Below are positions 17,725-26,458 of a stretch of 64,000 nt of DNA, piece after piece (position 1 is the first letter of the stretch; each line of letters begins with the position of its first letter). The translations under genes and the position numbers were made by a program. The DNA is from Halalkalibacter akibai JCM 9157 (GTDB lineage: Bacteria > Bacillota > Bacilli > Bacillales > Bacillaceae_D). Location: positions 27,802-91,801 of the forward strand of contig NZ_BAUV01000013.1 in assembly GCF_000513135.1 (NCBI RefSeq), in the 5' to 3' direction. The notes beneath the pieces were generated by a model. That model saw nothing but the letters and a program-made list of their open reading frames with translations, made no database searches and was not told the DNA's origin.

Positions 17725-18445
17725 ATGATTGATAAAAACTCTCCGGTTCCGATTTATTCTCAAATTGAAGAATATATTCGTGATCTGATTCGAAAAGGTG
17801 AGCTCCAGCCGGGGCAGACGCTTCCGTCGGAACGGGAATATTCAGAACAGTTTCAAGTGAGTAGAATGACAATTAGGCAGGCTATTACGAAACTGGTAAA
17901 CGAAGGGTATCTTTATCGCAAGAAGGGGAGCGGGACGTTTGTTGCAGAGACAAAATTTGAACAAGCGCTACAAGGCTTAACAAGCTTCACTGAAGATATG
18001 AAAGCTAGAGCTTACGCCAAGTAGTAAGCTGTTGCATTTTGAAATCATTCCCGCCTCTATGCAAGTAGCCGTTACTCTACAAGTAGCTGAACATACCCCA
18101 GTGTATGAATTGAAACGAATTCGACTAGCTGATGATATCCCAATGGCATTAGAAACAACGTACATTCCAGCAAACTTAATAAAAGGTTTAACAGAGGAGA
18201 TCATTAGTCAATCCATTTACTCTTATATTGAGGATAAGCTCCAGCTAACAATTGGCGAAGCGACCCAGGTTATTGAATCTGCGATAGCACGGCCAAATGA
18301 GGTTGAGTTGCTACAGTTACAGAAGGGCTCGCCGATTTTATTAATTGAACGCCGCACCTATTTAGACAATGGTACGCCCTTTGAAGTTGTACGATCATCC
18401 TATCGTGCCGATCGCTATAAATTTGTTTCGCAACTAAAACGTTAA
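17725..18445 (+). pseudogene. nagR: GntR/HutC-family repressor NagR (YvoA), frameshifted
   Basis: Two frames make one regulator. The first (17725-18024) is the winged-helix DNA-binding domain (PVPIYSQIEEYIRDLI, LPSEREYSEQFQVSRMTIRQAI) running to EDMKARAYAK and a stop. The second frame, read from 18011, continues LTPSSKLLHFEIIPASMQV, the exact family continuation, then the UTRA effector domain (EHTPVYELKRIRLAD, PFEVVRSSYRADRYKF). The shift lies near 18010 (one base gained or two lost). Intact length would be about 240 residues, normal for NagR. ATG 17725 has AAAGGAGG at a 9-nt spacing. The known repressor binds the nag operators and is released by GlcN-6-P or GlcNAc-6-P. Confidence 0.85.
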
Positions 18446-18460
18446 AGCTGGAGGTTACCG

Positions 18461-19186
18461 ATGATCAAAACCTACCTAGCTAGAATTCAAGAGTATCTAG
18501 CAAAACTTGAAAAAGAAGAAGAAACAACGATTGGAATTGCAGCTTCAAAGGTAGCTGAATCCATTAAGCAAGGCGGGATTATCCATGTTTTCGGTTGTGG
18601 ACATTCGCACCTTCTAGGAGAAGAAATTTTTTACAGAGCAGGCGGGCTGGCACCTGTTAATCCTATCTTCGTTGAAGAGTTAATGCTTCATCAAAGTGCT
18701 ACGCAGGCTTCCTTGCTAGAACGAAAGCAAACGTATGCGATGACGTTTCTGAAAGATCAAGACATGCGCCCGGAAGATGTTTTGATCGTCGTTTCAACCT
18801 CCGGAATTAATCCCGTGCCAATTGAAACAGCGTTGTACGGCAAGGAGCAAGGTGTTTTTACGATCGGAATTACCTCAAAAGACTATAGTGTAAATCAACC
18901 GTCAAGATATCCAAGTGGTGAGTATTTATATGATGTGGTCGATGTCACGATTAATAATCATGCTAAAGCAGGGGATGGGGTACTAACCTTAAGCGATGGA
19001 GTAGCCTATGGACCAAGCTCATCAATTGTGGGCTTGGCGATTATAAATAGCATTATGGTCGGGGCCATTGAGAAATTGGTGGAGCTAGACTATGAGCCTC
19101 CGGTGTTTAAAAGTGGAAATATTGCAGGATCGGATGAGCATAATCAGCGATTGATAGAGAGATATAAGGATCGGATAAGGTTTTAA
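18461..19186 (+). CDS. SIS-domain sugar-phosphate protein, UPF0309-like
   Basis: This 241-residue protein has one SIS (sugar isomerase) domain. HVFGCGHSHLLGEEIFYRAGG (residues 42-62) and VLIVVSTSGINPVPIETA (residues 108-125) are phosphosugar-binding loops. It resembles the UPF0309 family, whose reaction is unsettled. Being the last gene of the nag operon (15-nt gap, TGGAGG ribosome binding site) suggests work on an amino-sugar phosphate, perhaps an isomerase or etherase step feeding nagA and nagB. That is inference from context. Confidence 0.8.
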   Translation: MIKTYLARIQEYLAKLEKEEETTIGIAASKVAESIKQGGIIHVFGCGHSHLLGEEIFYRAGGLAPVNPIFVEELMLHQSATQASLLERKQTYAMTFLKDQDMRPEDVLIVVSTSGINPVPIETALYGKEQGVFTIGITSKDYSVNQPSRYPSGEYLYDVVDVTINNHAKAGDGVLTLSDGVAYGPSSSIVGLAIINSIMVGAIEKLVELDYEPPVFKSGNIAGSDEHNQRLIERYKDRIRF

Positions 19187-19265
19187 AGGTGGGAAGGGGT
19201 TGGGGGGCTTTCCCTCTAACCACCGCTCTTCTCACCTCATAACTCTTTTGATTAAACACTTTCTG

Positions 19266-19454
19266 TTAATCTTTATCTAAATCATCATCAAGGAAAGATT
19301 TTTTCTTTTCTCTAATGTCCTTAATGCCATATTTCTTCTCAAGATACTGACCAATGATAGAACTGTTAATGCCTCTTCTTACTGCCGTTTCAATAATTAT
19401 ATAAAGAATAAATAGTCCTACAATATAAGAGATAACACCTAAACCCAAGCCCAA
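19266..19454 (-). CDS. Small single-span membrane protein
   Basis: The roughly 62-residue frame has one hydrophobic span (VISYIVGLFILYIIIETAV) and a charged C-terminus rich in Lys and Asp. I prefer TTG 19454, because GGGAGGGG sits 6 nt upstream; the longer frame begins at TTG 19475 without a site. No family is recognised. It converges with the nag operon. Confidence 0.5.
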   Translation of the reverse strand: MGLGLGVISYIVGLFILYIIIETAVRRGINSSIIGQYLEKKYGIKDIREKKKSFLDDDLDKD

Positions 19455-19643
19455 TAAATTCCCCTCCCAATTCAATATTTACTACTACATAAGTAAAGTC
19501 TTTCAAAGACACAAGATGTCTTTTTAAAAAAAGGATTTCGATTAATTCAAAAAAGAATAACCTCCCAACACTAGATGAGAATTATTTGATTTTAATATAC
19601 CTCAAGTACCATGGAATGTATAATTTGGAAAAGGGGGATTTAG

Positions 19644-19820
19644 ATGGAAAATATGAACGTAATAAGTCATCTTTATTTTTTGTTTGGAGTTTTATTCGTA
19701 ATTATATCTAGGAATGGCCTTGAATGGGGAGGTTCGGTTATTTATCCAATGGGTATATTTTTTGTAATATTAGGCGCTGGTGGGATCATTAGAGGTTTTT
19801 TGCAAAGAAACGTTCATTAA
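19644..19820 (+). CDS. Small two-span membrane protein
   Basis: A 58-residue frame starts at ATG 19644 after AAGGGGGAT. It reads VISHLYFLFGVLFVIISRNG and GIFFVILGAGGIIRGFL, giving two hydrophobic segments, and ends LQRNVH. A second small membrane gene of like design follows 144 nt later. The family is unknown; support is the ribosome binding site and composition. Confidence 0.5.
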   Translation: MENMNVISHLYFLFGVLFVIISRNGLEWGGSVIYPMGIFFVILGAGGIIRGFLQRNVH

Positions 19821-19964
19821 AAATGAGTTCTTTTTAGGTGAGAGTTCTTTTCTTACCTAGAAAGGGGGATCTAATTGGTTCGTTCCAAAATAAATCTTCT
19901 ATTTTCACAGAAGGAAATGTATTTTTCTACTAAGTAAAAACATTAAATAAGAAGGTGGGAAAAA

Positions 19965-20147
19965 ATGAAATACATCTTGCCACATATTTATCTCTTCGCG
20001 GGTTTTGTCATATTCTTACAATCTTATATATTAGCAGGCACGTGGCATTTTGTTACGTTTTATTTGGGTAGCCTTATAACGGTTATTGGTTTTTTATGGA
20101 TTGGATTTTTGTTATCTAAAGACTTTTCTAGGTGGTTATCTAAATAA
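19965..20147 (+). CDS. Small two-span membrane protein
   Basis: A 60-residue frame with AAGAAGGTGG 8-9 nt before ATG. Two hydrophobic spans (IYLFAGFVIFLQSYIL and LGSLITVIGFLWIGFLL) are followed by a basic tail DFSRWLSK. Like its upstream neighbour it begins with a His-X-Tyr-Leu-Phe pattern, so the two may be diverged duplicates. Function is unknown. Confidence 0.55.
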   Translation: MKYILPHIYLFAGFVIFLQSYILAGTWHFVTFYLGSLITVIGFLWIGFLLSKDFSRWLSK

Positions 20148-20260
20148 AAGAGTTTTCACAATTGTAGAAGTGTACTCTTGCTTCCTTAAGGGGATGAACT
20201 TTAAGAGATTGGGTAGTTGTTATTTAAGAGATTTGTTCTTTGTCAAACAATAATTTGTAA

Positions 20261-20310
20261 AAATAGAAAAAGGGCTGGAGTCAATGCTCCCATCCTTTTT
20301 CTATTTTTTT
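20261..20310. terminator. Bidirectional terminator
   Basis: AAATAGAAAAAGG (20261-20273) pairs perfectly with CCTTTTTCTATTT (20294-20306). A T run on the + side and an A-rich flank on the other let it serve both the small membrane genes and the convergent diguanylate cyclase. Confidence 0.8.
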
Positions 20311-21887
20311 TATGCTTTCACACCAACCAGCACTTCATTATAAATTTGAACACAGTTTCGGCCATTCTCTTTGGCTTTGTAAAGAGCTTGATCGGCTTCA
20401 CGCATAAGGACTTCAATTGGAAGGTGTGGCTCGCCTGGGATAAACTCTAGATGGGATAGCCCAAAGCTTGAGGTGACCCCAATTTTAAGATCTAAATAAG
20501 GGAAATACCTTTTCGAGATTGCTAGACGAATCGCGTCGGCAATCTCTTCTGCTTCTAGTAGAGTGGTATTGGGCAGGCAAATGACAAATTCCTCTCCGCC
20601 GTAGCGCCCGATCCGGTCTATTTCTCTTATTTGAAGTTTAGCAATCGCGGCCACTTGCTTTAAGACAACGTCTCCTGCTTCATGACCATATTGATCATTT
20701 ATTTGTTTGAAGTGATCAATGTCAAACATAATATAAGAAAGCGATCCGCCTTGATAGAGTAGGTTCTGATAGATTTGCTCGACTTCTGAAAGAAAGTAGG
20801 TTCGGTTTAGTAGTTCCGTCAGACCATCTGTGCTGGCTAGGTATTTTAGCTGCTTCTCCAGTGTCACTCTTTCGGTTACATCGGCAAAGCGGATAATCGT
20901 TCCTACTTGTTTTTGCTGCTTCGTCCAAACGCTAGAAAAACTAATTTGTAGATACTTCGTTTGTCCGTTTTGGACGTATTCATAATCAAATTGTTTTTGT
21001 GAGGTTAGTTGTTCAGTAAGTTCGCTAGTTTCGCCTAGTACCTCTTTGAGTGTTTTCCCAATCATTTTGGTGTTTAGGAAAGGAATGATCTGAACGGCAG
21101 CTTTGTTAAAATCAACGATCACATTTTGTTGATTAAGGACAATTACACCATCGTCTATATTTTCGAAAACCGCTTCTCTTGCAATCGGAGCTACGTTAAA
21201 CATTTGAAACGAAATAAGCGCAATTCCATGAAAAATAAATGACACACTCATAAAAACTGGACCGAGATCAATCCCATGAGGACTCATCCCATTCACATAA
21301 AAAACACTCGCAACGACAGGAACGACATAGCCAGTCACCATGATAATTAACTGCATCCGGAAACGAAACGACACCGCTTTTTTAATCTCTGCTAATAACA
21401 TGAGCACGCTCACCGAGATACACGTATAAAGGTAAAGGGAGTGGACGTAAAACCAGGGCCCACCAGTCAGTTCAATGATTGGAAAAGAACTGTTTTCCCT
21501 GAGCCCAACAGAAGAATAATAGAGTTGATGAAGCTCATTCGTGTTATGTATGAAAATCGTGATTATAGGCAGGGTGTAAAGAAGGACGATCATCCACCGG
21601 TTAACCTTTTTACCTAAATACGTGAGGCACATCAGTAAAATGAAAGTCGGAATAAATGGCAAAGCAAAATATTCAAACATCAACCAAAATTTTATCTGCG
21701 CTAACGTGTGACTCGCAAGTTCAGCCGCGTAAGAAAACGTAAAAATGGCACACATAAAGGTCGATAACACAAAATACAGGCCACCAGGCGCCTGACGAAC
21801 TTTGAAAAAACCATACACACTAAGAAAACTACTTAAACATCCGCTTAAAATTGAGGCTATAAAATAAGGGATTACCTCTTGTGCCAT
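20310..21887 (-). CDS. Membrane diguanylate cyclase: 7TM sensor, PAS, GGDEF
   Basis: The 525-residue protein makes cyclic di-GMP from two GTP. Residues 1-220 hold about seven hydrophobic segments resembling the histidine-kinase N-terminal 7TM module. A PAS domain spans about 235-345 (VFENIDDGVIVLNQQNVIVDFN). The GGDEF domain spans 350-515 with active site RYGGEEF and an inhibitory RxxD site (REID) five residues upstream, so product inhibition is expected. ATG has GGAG upstream. It is a monocistronic gene that shares a terminator with its convergent neighbours. Confidence 0.9.
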   Translation of the reverse strand: MAQEVIPYFIASILSGCLSSFLSVYGFFKVRQAPGGLYFVLSTFMCAIFTFSYAAELASHTLAQIKFWLMFEYFALPFIPTFILLMCLTYLGKKVNRWMIVLLYTLPIITIFIHNTNELHQLYYSSVGLRENSSFPIIELTGGPWFYVHSLYLYTCISVSVLMLLAEIKKAVSFRFRMQLIIMVTGYVVPVVASVFYVNGMSPHGIDLGPVFMSVSFIFHGIALISFQMFNVAPIAREAVFENIDDGVIVLNQQNVIVDFNKAAVQIIPFLNTKMIGKTLKEVLGETSELTEQLTSQKQFDYEYVQNGQTKYLQISFSSVWTKQQKQVGTIIRFADVTERVTLEKQLKYLASTDGLTELLNRTYFLSEVEQIYQNLLYQGGSLSYIMFDIDHFKQINDQYGHEAGDVVLKQVAAIAKLQIREIDRIGRYGGEEFVICLPNTTLLEAEEIADAIRLAISKRYFPYLDLKIGVTSSFGLSHLEFIPGEPHLPIEVLMREADQALYKAKENGRNCVQIYNEVLVGVKA

Positions 21888-22020
21888 CTCATCGTCTCCA
21901 CATTTAATTTTCTATATTATACAGTGGCTGGTGGCTTTTGTACTAGTCTTATCGGCGGGGGAGTGTACCTTTGTTTCTATCCAATCAGTCAGTTGGCTAG
22001 GCTTAAAAGAGAGGGCCAGA

Positions 22021-22140
22021 TTTAATAGCGAACTGAAGCTGGTTAATAGCGATTTTTTATTTTCTTAGAGAAAAAAGTTCAGTTAAAAGCAAAATCGTGT
22101 ATTATCAGAGCAATCCAACAAGTTTAATAGCGTTCTCTCT
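22021..22140 (+). repeat. Quasi-periodic TTAATAGCGA array, copy 1
   Basis: Words related to TTAATAGCGA start at 22022, 22043, 22065 (weak), 22083, 22102 and 22124, spaced 18-22 nt. They fill much of the 434-nt gap before the LacI gene. The array resembles the longer one at 32.3-32.6 kb. Confidence 0.55.
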
Positions 22141-22321
22141 GATTTTCGTATCAGTATCTAACTAGTCAGCTGGAACATAACATCAAGAGGGTTTTATGAA
22201 CTAGCTGTCCATTGCCTCCATAAATGCTAATGGACAGCTAGTTCAAGCAATTGTATAATTTTATTCAAGATTACAGCTTATCCCAAGTTAATTTATCGGA
22301 ATGGAATGAGGTGATAGACAA

Positions 22322-23311
22322 GTGAAAGTGACGATTAAAGACATTGCTAAGATTTGTGGTGTGTCGGCTGGAACGGTTGATAGGGCGCTAAACAACCGAG
22401 TGGGAATTAGTGAGAAAACAAGAAAAAAGGTGCTTAAAGTAGCCGAAGAAATGAATTACCAACCAGATTACACTGCAAGAAGTTTAGTGATGGGCAAGAC
22501 GATGACGATTGGTGTAGTGTTGTTTGATTTGTATAATCGTTCGTTTGCTCAATTGTTAAATGCGATCGAGCAAAAAGCGAGGGACTTGGGTTATTTTGTC
22601 TATATTACTCTTACAGACAAAGATCCTGAGAATGAAAAAAAGTGTATTGATTATCTAGTAAGTCGAAAAGTAGATGGCATTATTTTATTTACTGTTAATA
22701 AAGGGAAAGAATTTGAAGCTCATCTGAGTAAGTACCACGTTCCGATTATTACGATATTTAATTATGTTTCAGAGAAGTGGGAGTATATTGGAATACAAGA
22801 ACGACAAGCGATGAAAGAAGCGGTTGATTATTTGACAAGTAAAAACTATCAGGAGTTTATCTATGTTAGTCCACCTCTTGCTTATTTAGGAAAAACAAAT
22901 ATCTACACGCAAGTCGAGCGATTAAATGGCTTTTATGAAGGACTGATGGTAAATAATATTCAATCTAAACCAATTGTTTTGAAAAATAGTGAGTATATAA
23001 AAGACTTGGACCACATAAATTTTAGCAAAGATCGTAAGACAGCGATTGTTTGTTCAACAGATCTTTACGCATTAGAAGTGATGAATTACCTAAAGGTAAA
23101 GGGATTCAATATTCCTGAAGACATAGGGGTTATGGGGTTCGATGATATTGATATGCTGAAGTATATCACGCCTCGTTTAACGACGGTCAAATACCCCATT
23201 GATGAAGTTGGGAGAAAGGCTGTTGAAAGCATGATTCACAAAATTGATAATGGAACGTTTTTATCGCCTCCTTTACTAGACTATGAAATGATAAGAGGAG
23301 AGTCTACTTAA
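22322..23311 (+). CDS. LacI-family transcriptional regulator
   Basis: The 329-residue protein has the LacI DNA-binding headpiece at residues 1-55 (VTIKDIAKICGVSAGTVDRALNN, RKKVLKVAEEMNYQPD) and a periplasmic-binding-protein-like effector domain (TIGVVLFDLYNRSFAQLL, GIILFTVN, IGVMGFDDIDMLKYITPRLTTV). The GTVDRALN helix is a variant of the usual TVSRVLN. The start is GTG 22322 with GAGGTGAT at a 6-nt spacing. It sits directly upstream of a sugar ABC operon whose promoter region bears four copies of a LacI-type palindrome, with a fifth before abfA. It is therefore the probable repressor of arabino-oligosaccharide uptake. Confidence 0.9.
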   Translation: MKVTIKDIAKICGVSAGTVDRALNNRVGISEKTRKKVLKVAEEMNYQPDYTARSLVMGKTMTIGVVLFDLYNRSFAQLLNAIEQKARDLGYFVYITLTDKDPENEKKCIDYLVSRKVDGIILFTVNKGKEFEAHLSKYHVPIITIFNYVSEKWEYIGIQERQAMKEAVDYLTSKNYQEFIYVSPPLAYLGKTNIYTQVERLNGFYEGLMVNNIQSKPIVLKNSEYIKDLDHINFSKDRKTAIVCSTDLYALEVMNYLKVKGFNIPEDIGVMGFDDIDMLKYITPRLTTVKYPIDEVGRKAVESMIHKIDNGTFLSPPLLDYEMIRGEST

Positions 23312-23498
23312 AGGCTGTCAGAAAATTTGAAAATATGGTTGACGACTGGGTAAGATGGGTGGTACTGTGTAGTTATATTAGTCAAGTATAATTATTCGCC
23401 TTTAATAAAAGGTAGGATAATGATAATTCTTATATGTACCTGATGGAGACTGTTAAACTGGCTAATATCCTATGTATCAATTATTTGTTTAATTAAAT

Positions 23499-23512
23499 GA
23501 AAACGCTATCTT
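23499..23512 (+). promoter_or_regulatory. cre site (CcpA), first
   Basis: TGAAAACGCTATCT fits the cre consensus TGNAANCGNNNNCA except at the last base. It lies upstream of the ABC operon. Confidence 0.65.
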
Positions 23513-23546
23513 TTTTTAGGAAGAGTTAGTTAAGTAGAGTCAATTT

Positions 23547-23560
23547 CGTGTGCGTACACG
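23547..23560. promoter_or_regulatory. LacI-type operator O1
   Basis: CGTGTGCGTACACG is one mismatch from the perfect palindrome CGTGTACGTACACG seen at O4 and O5. Confidence 0.75.
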
Positions 23561-23622
23561 TGTGAAAAAGGAGGTAGCTTACAATTAGTTGAATCTAGCA
23601 AATAATTCTCTAATGCATTTTC

Positions 23623-23636
23623 CGTGTGCGTAAACG
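23623..23636. promoter_or_regulatory. LacI-type operator O2
   Basis: CGTGTGCGTAAACG has two mismatches to the shared palindrome and lies 76 nt from O1. Confidence 0.65.
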
Positions 23637-23707
23637 GGGCTTTAAGAATGTTTTACTGGTTTGATAAAATGCGTTCCGTCCTCATGTATGAAAATTACTA
23701 TCTAAAT

Positions 23708-23721
23708 CGTGTACGTGCACG
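23708..23721. promoter_or_regulatory. LacI-type operator O3
   Basis: CGTGTACGTGCACG has one mismatch to the shared palindrome and lies 85 nt from O2. Confidence 0.75.
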
Positions 23722-23742
23722 TAAAATTGAACTGAAACACTT

Positions 23743-23756
23743 TGAAAACGCTATCT
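23743..23756 (+). promoter_or_regulatory. cre site (CcpA), second
   Basis: TGAAAACGCTATCT is identical to the first cre and lies between operators O3 and O4. This indicates catabolite repression of the sugar operon. Confidence 0.7.
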
Positions 23757-23809
23757 TTACTGTTGGAGTATAGTATCCCTGGGTAAGACTGAATTCTTTA
23801 TTTTTATTT

Positions 23810-23823
23810 CGTGTACGTACACG
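23810..23823. promoter_or_regulatory. LacI-type operator O4
   Basis: CGTGTACGTACACG is a perfect 14-bp palindrome with a central CG dyad, 61 nt before the first permease start codon. Confidence 0.85.
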
Positions 23824-23884
23824 AAAATTGGATTGTTATTAAGTTAATTAGTAATAAAACCACTAAATAATGGAGGGGGTTCTT

Positions 23885-24835
23885 ATGTTACAGACTGGAA
23901 AAAATACAAAACAAGAAGTTGTTCAAATTAATCCGAAAAAGTCTAACGGTTTATTTCAATTTTTAAATTCTCAAAAAGTAGTGCCTTATGTTTTAATCTC
24001 CCCATTTATTCTCTCGTTTTTAGTTTTGTCGTTATATCCAGCCATTCAAGCGATTATTATGAGTTTCCAAAGAGTCTTACCTGGTGAAGTAACGTTCATA
24101 GGATTACGAAATTACACAAGGATTTTAAACCCAACGTTCTACACCGCCTTACAAAACACGACCGTTTATGTGATTTTAACCGTTGTGATCTTAGTTTCTA
24201 TTCCGATGCTGTTAGCTGTTTTGCTAAATTCAAATGTTGTTAAATACAAAATATTCTTTAGAACGTCATTATTCTTACCTGCATTAACGTCTGTAATTGT
24301 TGCCGGTATGGTGTTCCGTTTAATGTTTTCTGAAAGTGACACGGCGGTAGCGAATCAAATTCTAGGTTGGATCGGCATGGATCCTGTTCAATGGAGATAC
24401 AATGCTTGGTCAGGGATGTTCTTAATGGTTATTCTTGCTTCTTGGCGCTGGATGGGTATTAACATTTTGTATTTCCTAGCAGCTTTACAAAATGTACCGA
24501 AAGAGTTATATGAGGCTGCAGATATTGATGGTGCGAGTAATTTCCAAAAATTCTTTTATGTGACTTTTCCATTCTTAAAACCAGTTACCATATTCGTTGC
24601 GACTATTTCCGTTATCGGTGGATTTAGGATGTTTGAAGAAAGTTTCGTTTTCTGGGAAGTTGGTTCACCGGGGAATATTGGATTAACAATTGTTGGTTAT
24701 CTCTATCAAGAAGGTATTCAGCGGAATGATATGGGATTTGGAGCAGCGATTGGTGTTGTGTTAATGGTCATTATTTTTGTGATTAGCTTAACTCAACTGT
24801 ACCTAACTGGTGCATTCAAAAGGGGGGATGAGTAA
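23885..24835 (+). CDS. Sugar ABC transporter permease (MalF/UgpA type)
   Basis: The roughly 316-residue inner-membrane protein has six hydrophobic spans and the EAA loop (ELYEAADIDGASNFQKFFYVTFPFL) that contacts the ATPase. It belongs to carbohydrate uptake family CUT1. The start is ATG 23885 with GGAGGGGG 5 nt upstream; an earlier in-frame ATG at 23870 precedes that site. The stop overlaps the second permease start (TAATG). The operon has no ATPase gene, so a shared MsmX-type ATPase is expected. Confidence 0.92.
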   Translation: MLQTGKNTKQEVVQINPKKSNGLFQFLNSQKVVPYVLISPFILSFLVLSLYPAIQAIIMSFQRVLPGEVTFIGLRNYTRILNPTFYTALQNTTVYVILTVVILVSIPMLLAVLLNSNVVKYKIFFRTSLFLPALTSVIVAGMVFRLMFSESDTAVANQILGWIGMDPVQWRYNAWSGMFLMVILASWRWMGINILYFLAALQNVPKELYEAADIDGASNFQKFFYVTFPFLKPVTIFVATISVIGGFRMFEESFVFWEVGSPGNIGLTIVGYLYQEGIQRNDMGFGAAIGVVLMVIIFVISLTQLYLTGAFKRGDE

Positions 24836-25674
24836 TGAAGCAAGAGAATAAACCACTATTAGTATGGTTTCTTACTGTAGGATTCGTTTTAATAGCGTTT
24901 GTTGCCGTATTTCCGCTTTTAAACTTAATCCTTGCTTCCTTTCGACCAGCAACTGACTTAATGAGAAATGGAATCAGCTTGATTTTTGACCCAAATACGT
25001 TAACTCTCGATAACTTTGTCTATATTTTCACTGAGGCTGGACAGTACTGGAAGTGGTTTGGGAATAGTGTGTGGATCACGGTTGTCATTGTTGTCTTGTC
25101 CTTATTTTTCTCTTCGATGGTAGGGTATGCATTAGCAGTCTATGATTTCAAAGGTAGAAACTTTTTCTTTCTACTCGTTTTAATTATCTTGATGATTCCT
25201 TTTGAAATTTTAATGTTGCCTCTTTTTCAGTTAATGATTAAGTTGCAGTTAGTTAATACGTATACAGCTGTTATCTTGCCTGCGGTTGTGGCCCCGATTG
25301 CTGTCTTTTTCTTTAGACAATATGCATTAGGGCTTCCGAAAGAGTTAATGGATGCGGCAAGAATTGATGGATGTACGGAGTATGGGATCTTTTTCAAAAT
25401 TATGCTTCCGTTGATGGGACCTTCGTTAGCTGCCATGGCCATTTTACAAGGATTAGGTAGCTGGAATAACTTCCTATGGCCGTTAGTCGTTCTACGTTCG
25501 AGTGACATGTTCACGTTGCCAATCGGGTTAGCGACATTATTAACTCCGTATGGGAACAACTATAATATGTTGCTTTCTGGATCTGTTATGACGATTGTTC
25601 CGATAGTGATTTTGTTTATTTTCTTCCAAAGATATTTCGTAGCTGGTCTTACAGTTGGTGGAGTAAAAGGCTAA
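24835..25674 (+). CDS. Sugar ABC transporter permease (MalG/UgpE type)
   Basis: This 279-residue partner permease has six spans and the EAA loop near residue 170 (ELMDAARIDGCTEYGIFFKIMLPLM). The N-terminus lacks a signal and enters the first span directly (LLVWFLTVGFVLIAFVAVFPLL). It is translationally coupled to the previous gene by a TAATG overlap. With the upstream permease and downstream binding protein it forms one importer, probably for arabinose-containing oligosaccharides, given the GH51 enzyme downstream. Confidence 0.92.
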   Translation: MKQENKPLLVWFLTVGFVLIAFVAVFPLLNLILASFRPATDLMRNGISLIFDPNTLTLDNFVYIFTEAGQYWKWFGNSVWITVVIVVLSLFFSSMVGYALAVYDFKGRNFFFLLVLIILMIPFEILMLPLFQLMIKLQLVNTYTAVILPAVVAPIAVFFFRQYALGLPKELMDAARIDGCTEYGIFFKIMLPLMGPSLAAMAILQGLGSWNNFLWPLVVLRSSDMFTLPIGLATLLTPYGNNYNMLLSGSVMTIVPIVILFIFFQRYFVAGLTVGGVKG

Positions 25675-25717
25675 TCATATTTAAAAATTCCAAGGTTAGA
25701 GAAGAGGTGGATAGTAA

Positions 25718-26335
25718 ATGAACGGAGCGCAAATTGTATCATCACTAGACCGTATTCTTCACTGGGTTGTAAAGTTAGCTGCCATTAATTTATTGTGGTT
25801 CTACTACACACTAGTAGGTTTGGTTGTAGGAGGAGTGTTTCCAGCAACATTAGCTGCACTAGGGGTATCTAGAAAACTGATCATGGGAGATACCGATCTA
25901 CAAACGTGGAAAACGTTTAAGCAACTTTACAGAGAAGAATTCTTACGAGCGAATGTAATGGGGTGGTTGCTAACAGTGATTGGCGGAATCCTGTATTTGA
26001 ACTATCAAGTAATAGCAAGTTCTAGTGAAATACTATTTGTGATTCCGTTCGCTTTCTACTTTATTTTATTTTTCTATATCATCGTTGTTATATGGGCGTT
26101 CCCGCTGTTGGCACACTATCAAACAACGTGGTTTGCTTATATTCGTAGTGCCGTCATTATTGGATTAACGAAGATTCATTATACGTTTGCAAGTGGTTTA
26201 GTCGTTTTTGCTGTCGTGTATGTTTCGCTGGATTTTCCAGGGATGATCCCGTTTTTCTCCATTAGCCTAGCAGCAATTGGTTGTATGTGGTTTGCGATGC
26301 AAACGTTTGGAAAACTAGACGCGCGAACCTCTTAA
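25718..26335 (+). CDS. YesL-like DUF624 membrane protein
   Basis: The 205-residue protein has about five or six hydrophobic spans. Its opening, a short helix then AAINLLWFYYTLVGLVVGGVFPA, is the DUF624 signature of B. subtilis YesL. These proteins accompany CUT1 sugar importers in Bacillaceae, but their role is not known. AGAGGTGG precedes ATG. It lies between the permease and binding-protein genes, so it is part of the operon. Confidence 0.85.
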   Translation: MNGAQIVSSLDRILHWVVKLAAINLLWFYYTLVGLVVGGVFPATLAALGVSRKLIMGDTDLQTWKTFKQLYREEFLRANVMGWLLTVIGGILYLNYQVIASSSEILFVIPFAFYFILFFYIIVVIWAFPLLAHYQTTWFAYIRSAVIIGLTKIHYTFASGLVVFAVVYVSLDFPGMIPFFSISLAAIGCMWFAMQTFGKLDARTS

Positions 26336-26458
26336 ACTAGTAAAAGCGATTAACCGAATGATCTCAAATAGAAGTGCTGACTTTGAGGAGGTGGTGGACT
26401 CACTTTTTTCCTAAGGTTGCAAAAGTTTAAAGTTAACTAAAAATGGGGGGTATTGAGG

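Noticed and set aside
19200..19245. G-rich/C-rich stretch after the SIS gene as a terminator.
   Set aside because: GGTGG/CCACC and AGGG/CCCT can pair, but the stem is interrupted and there is no T run.
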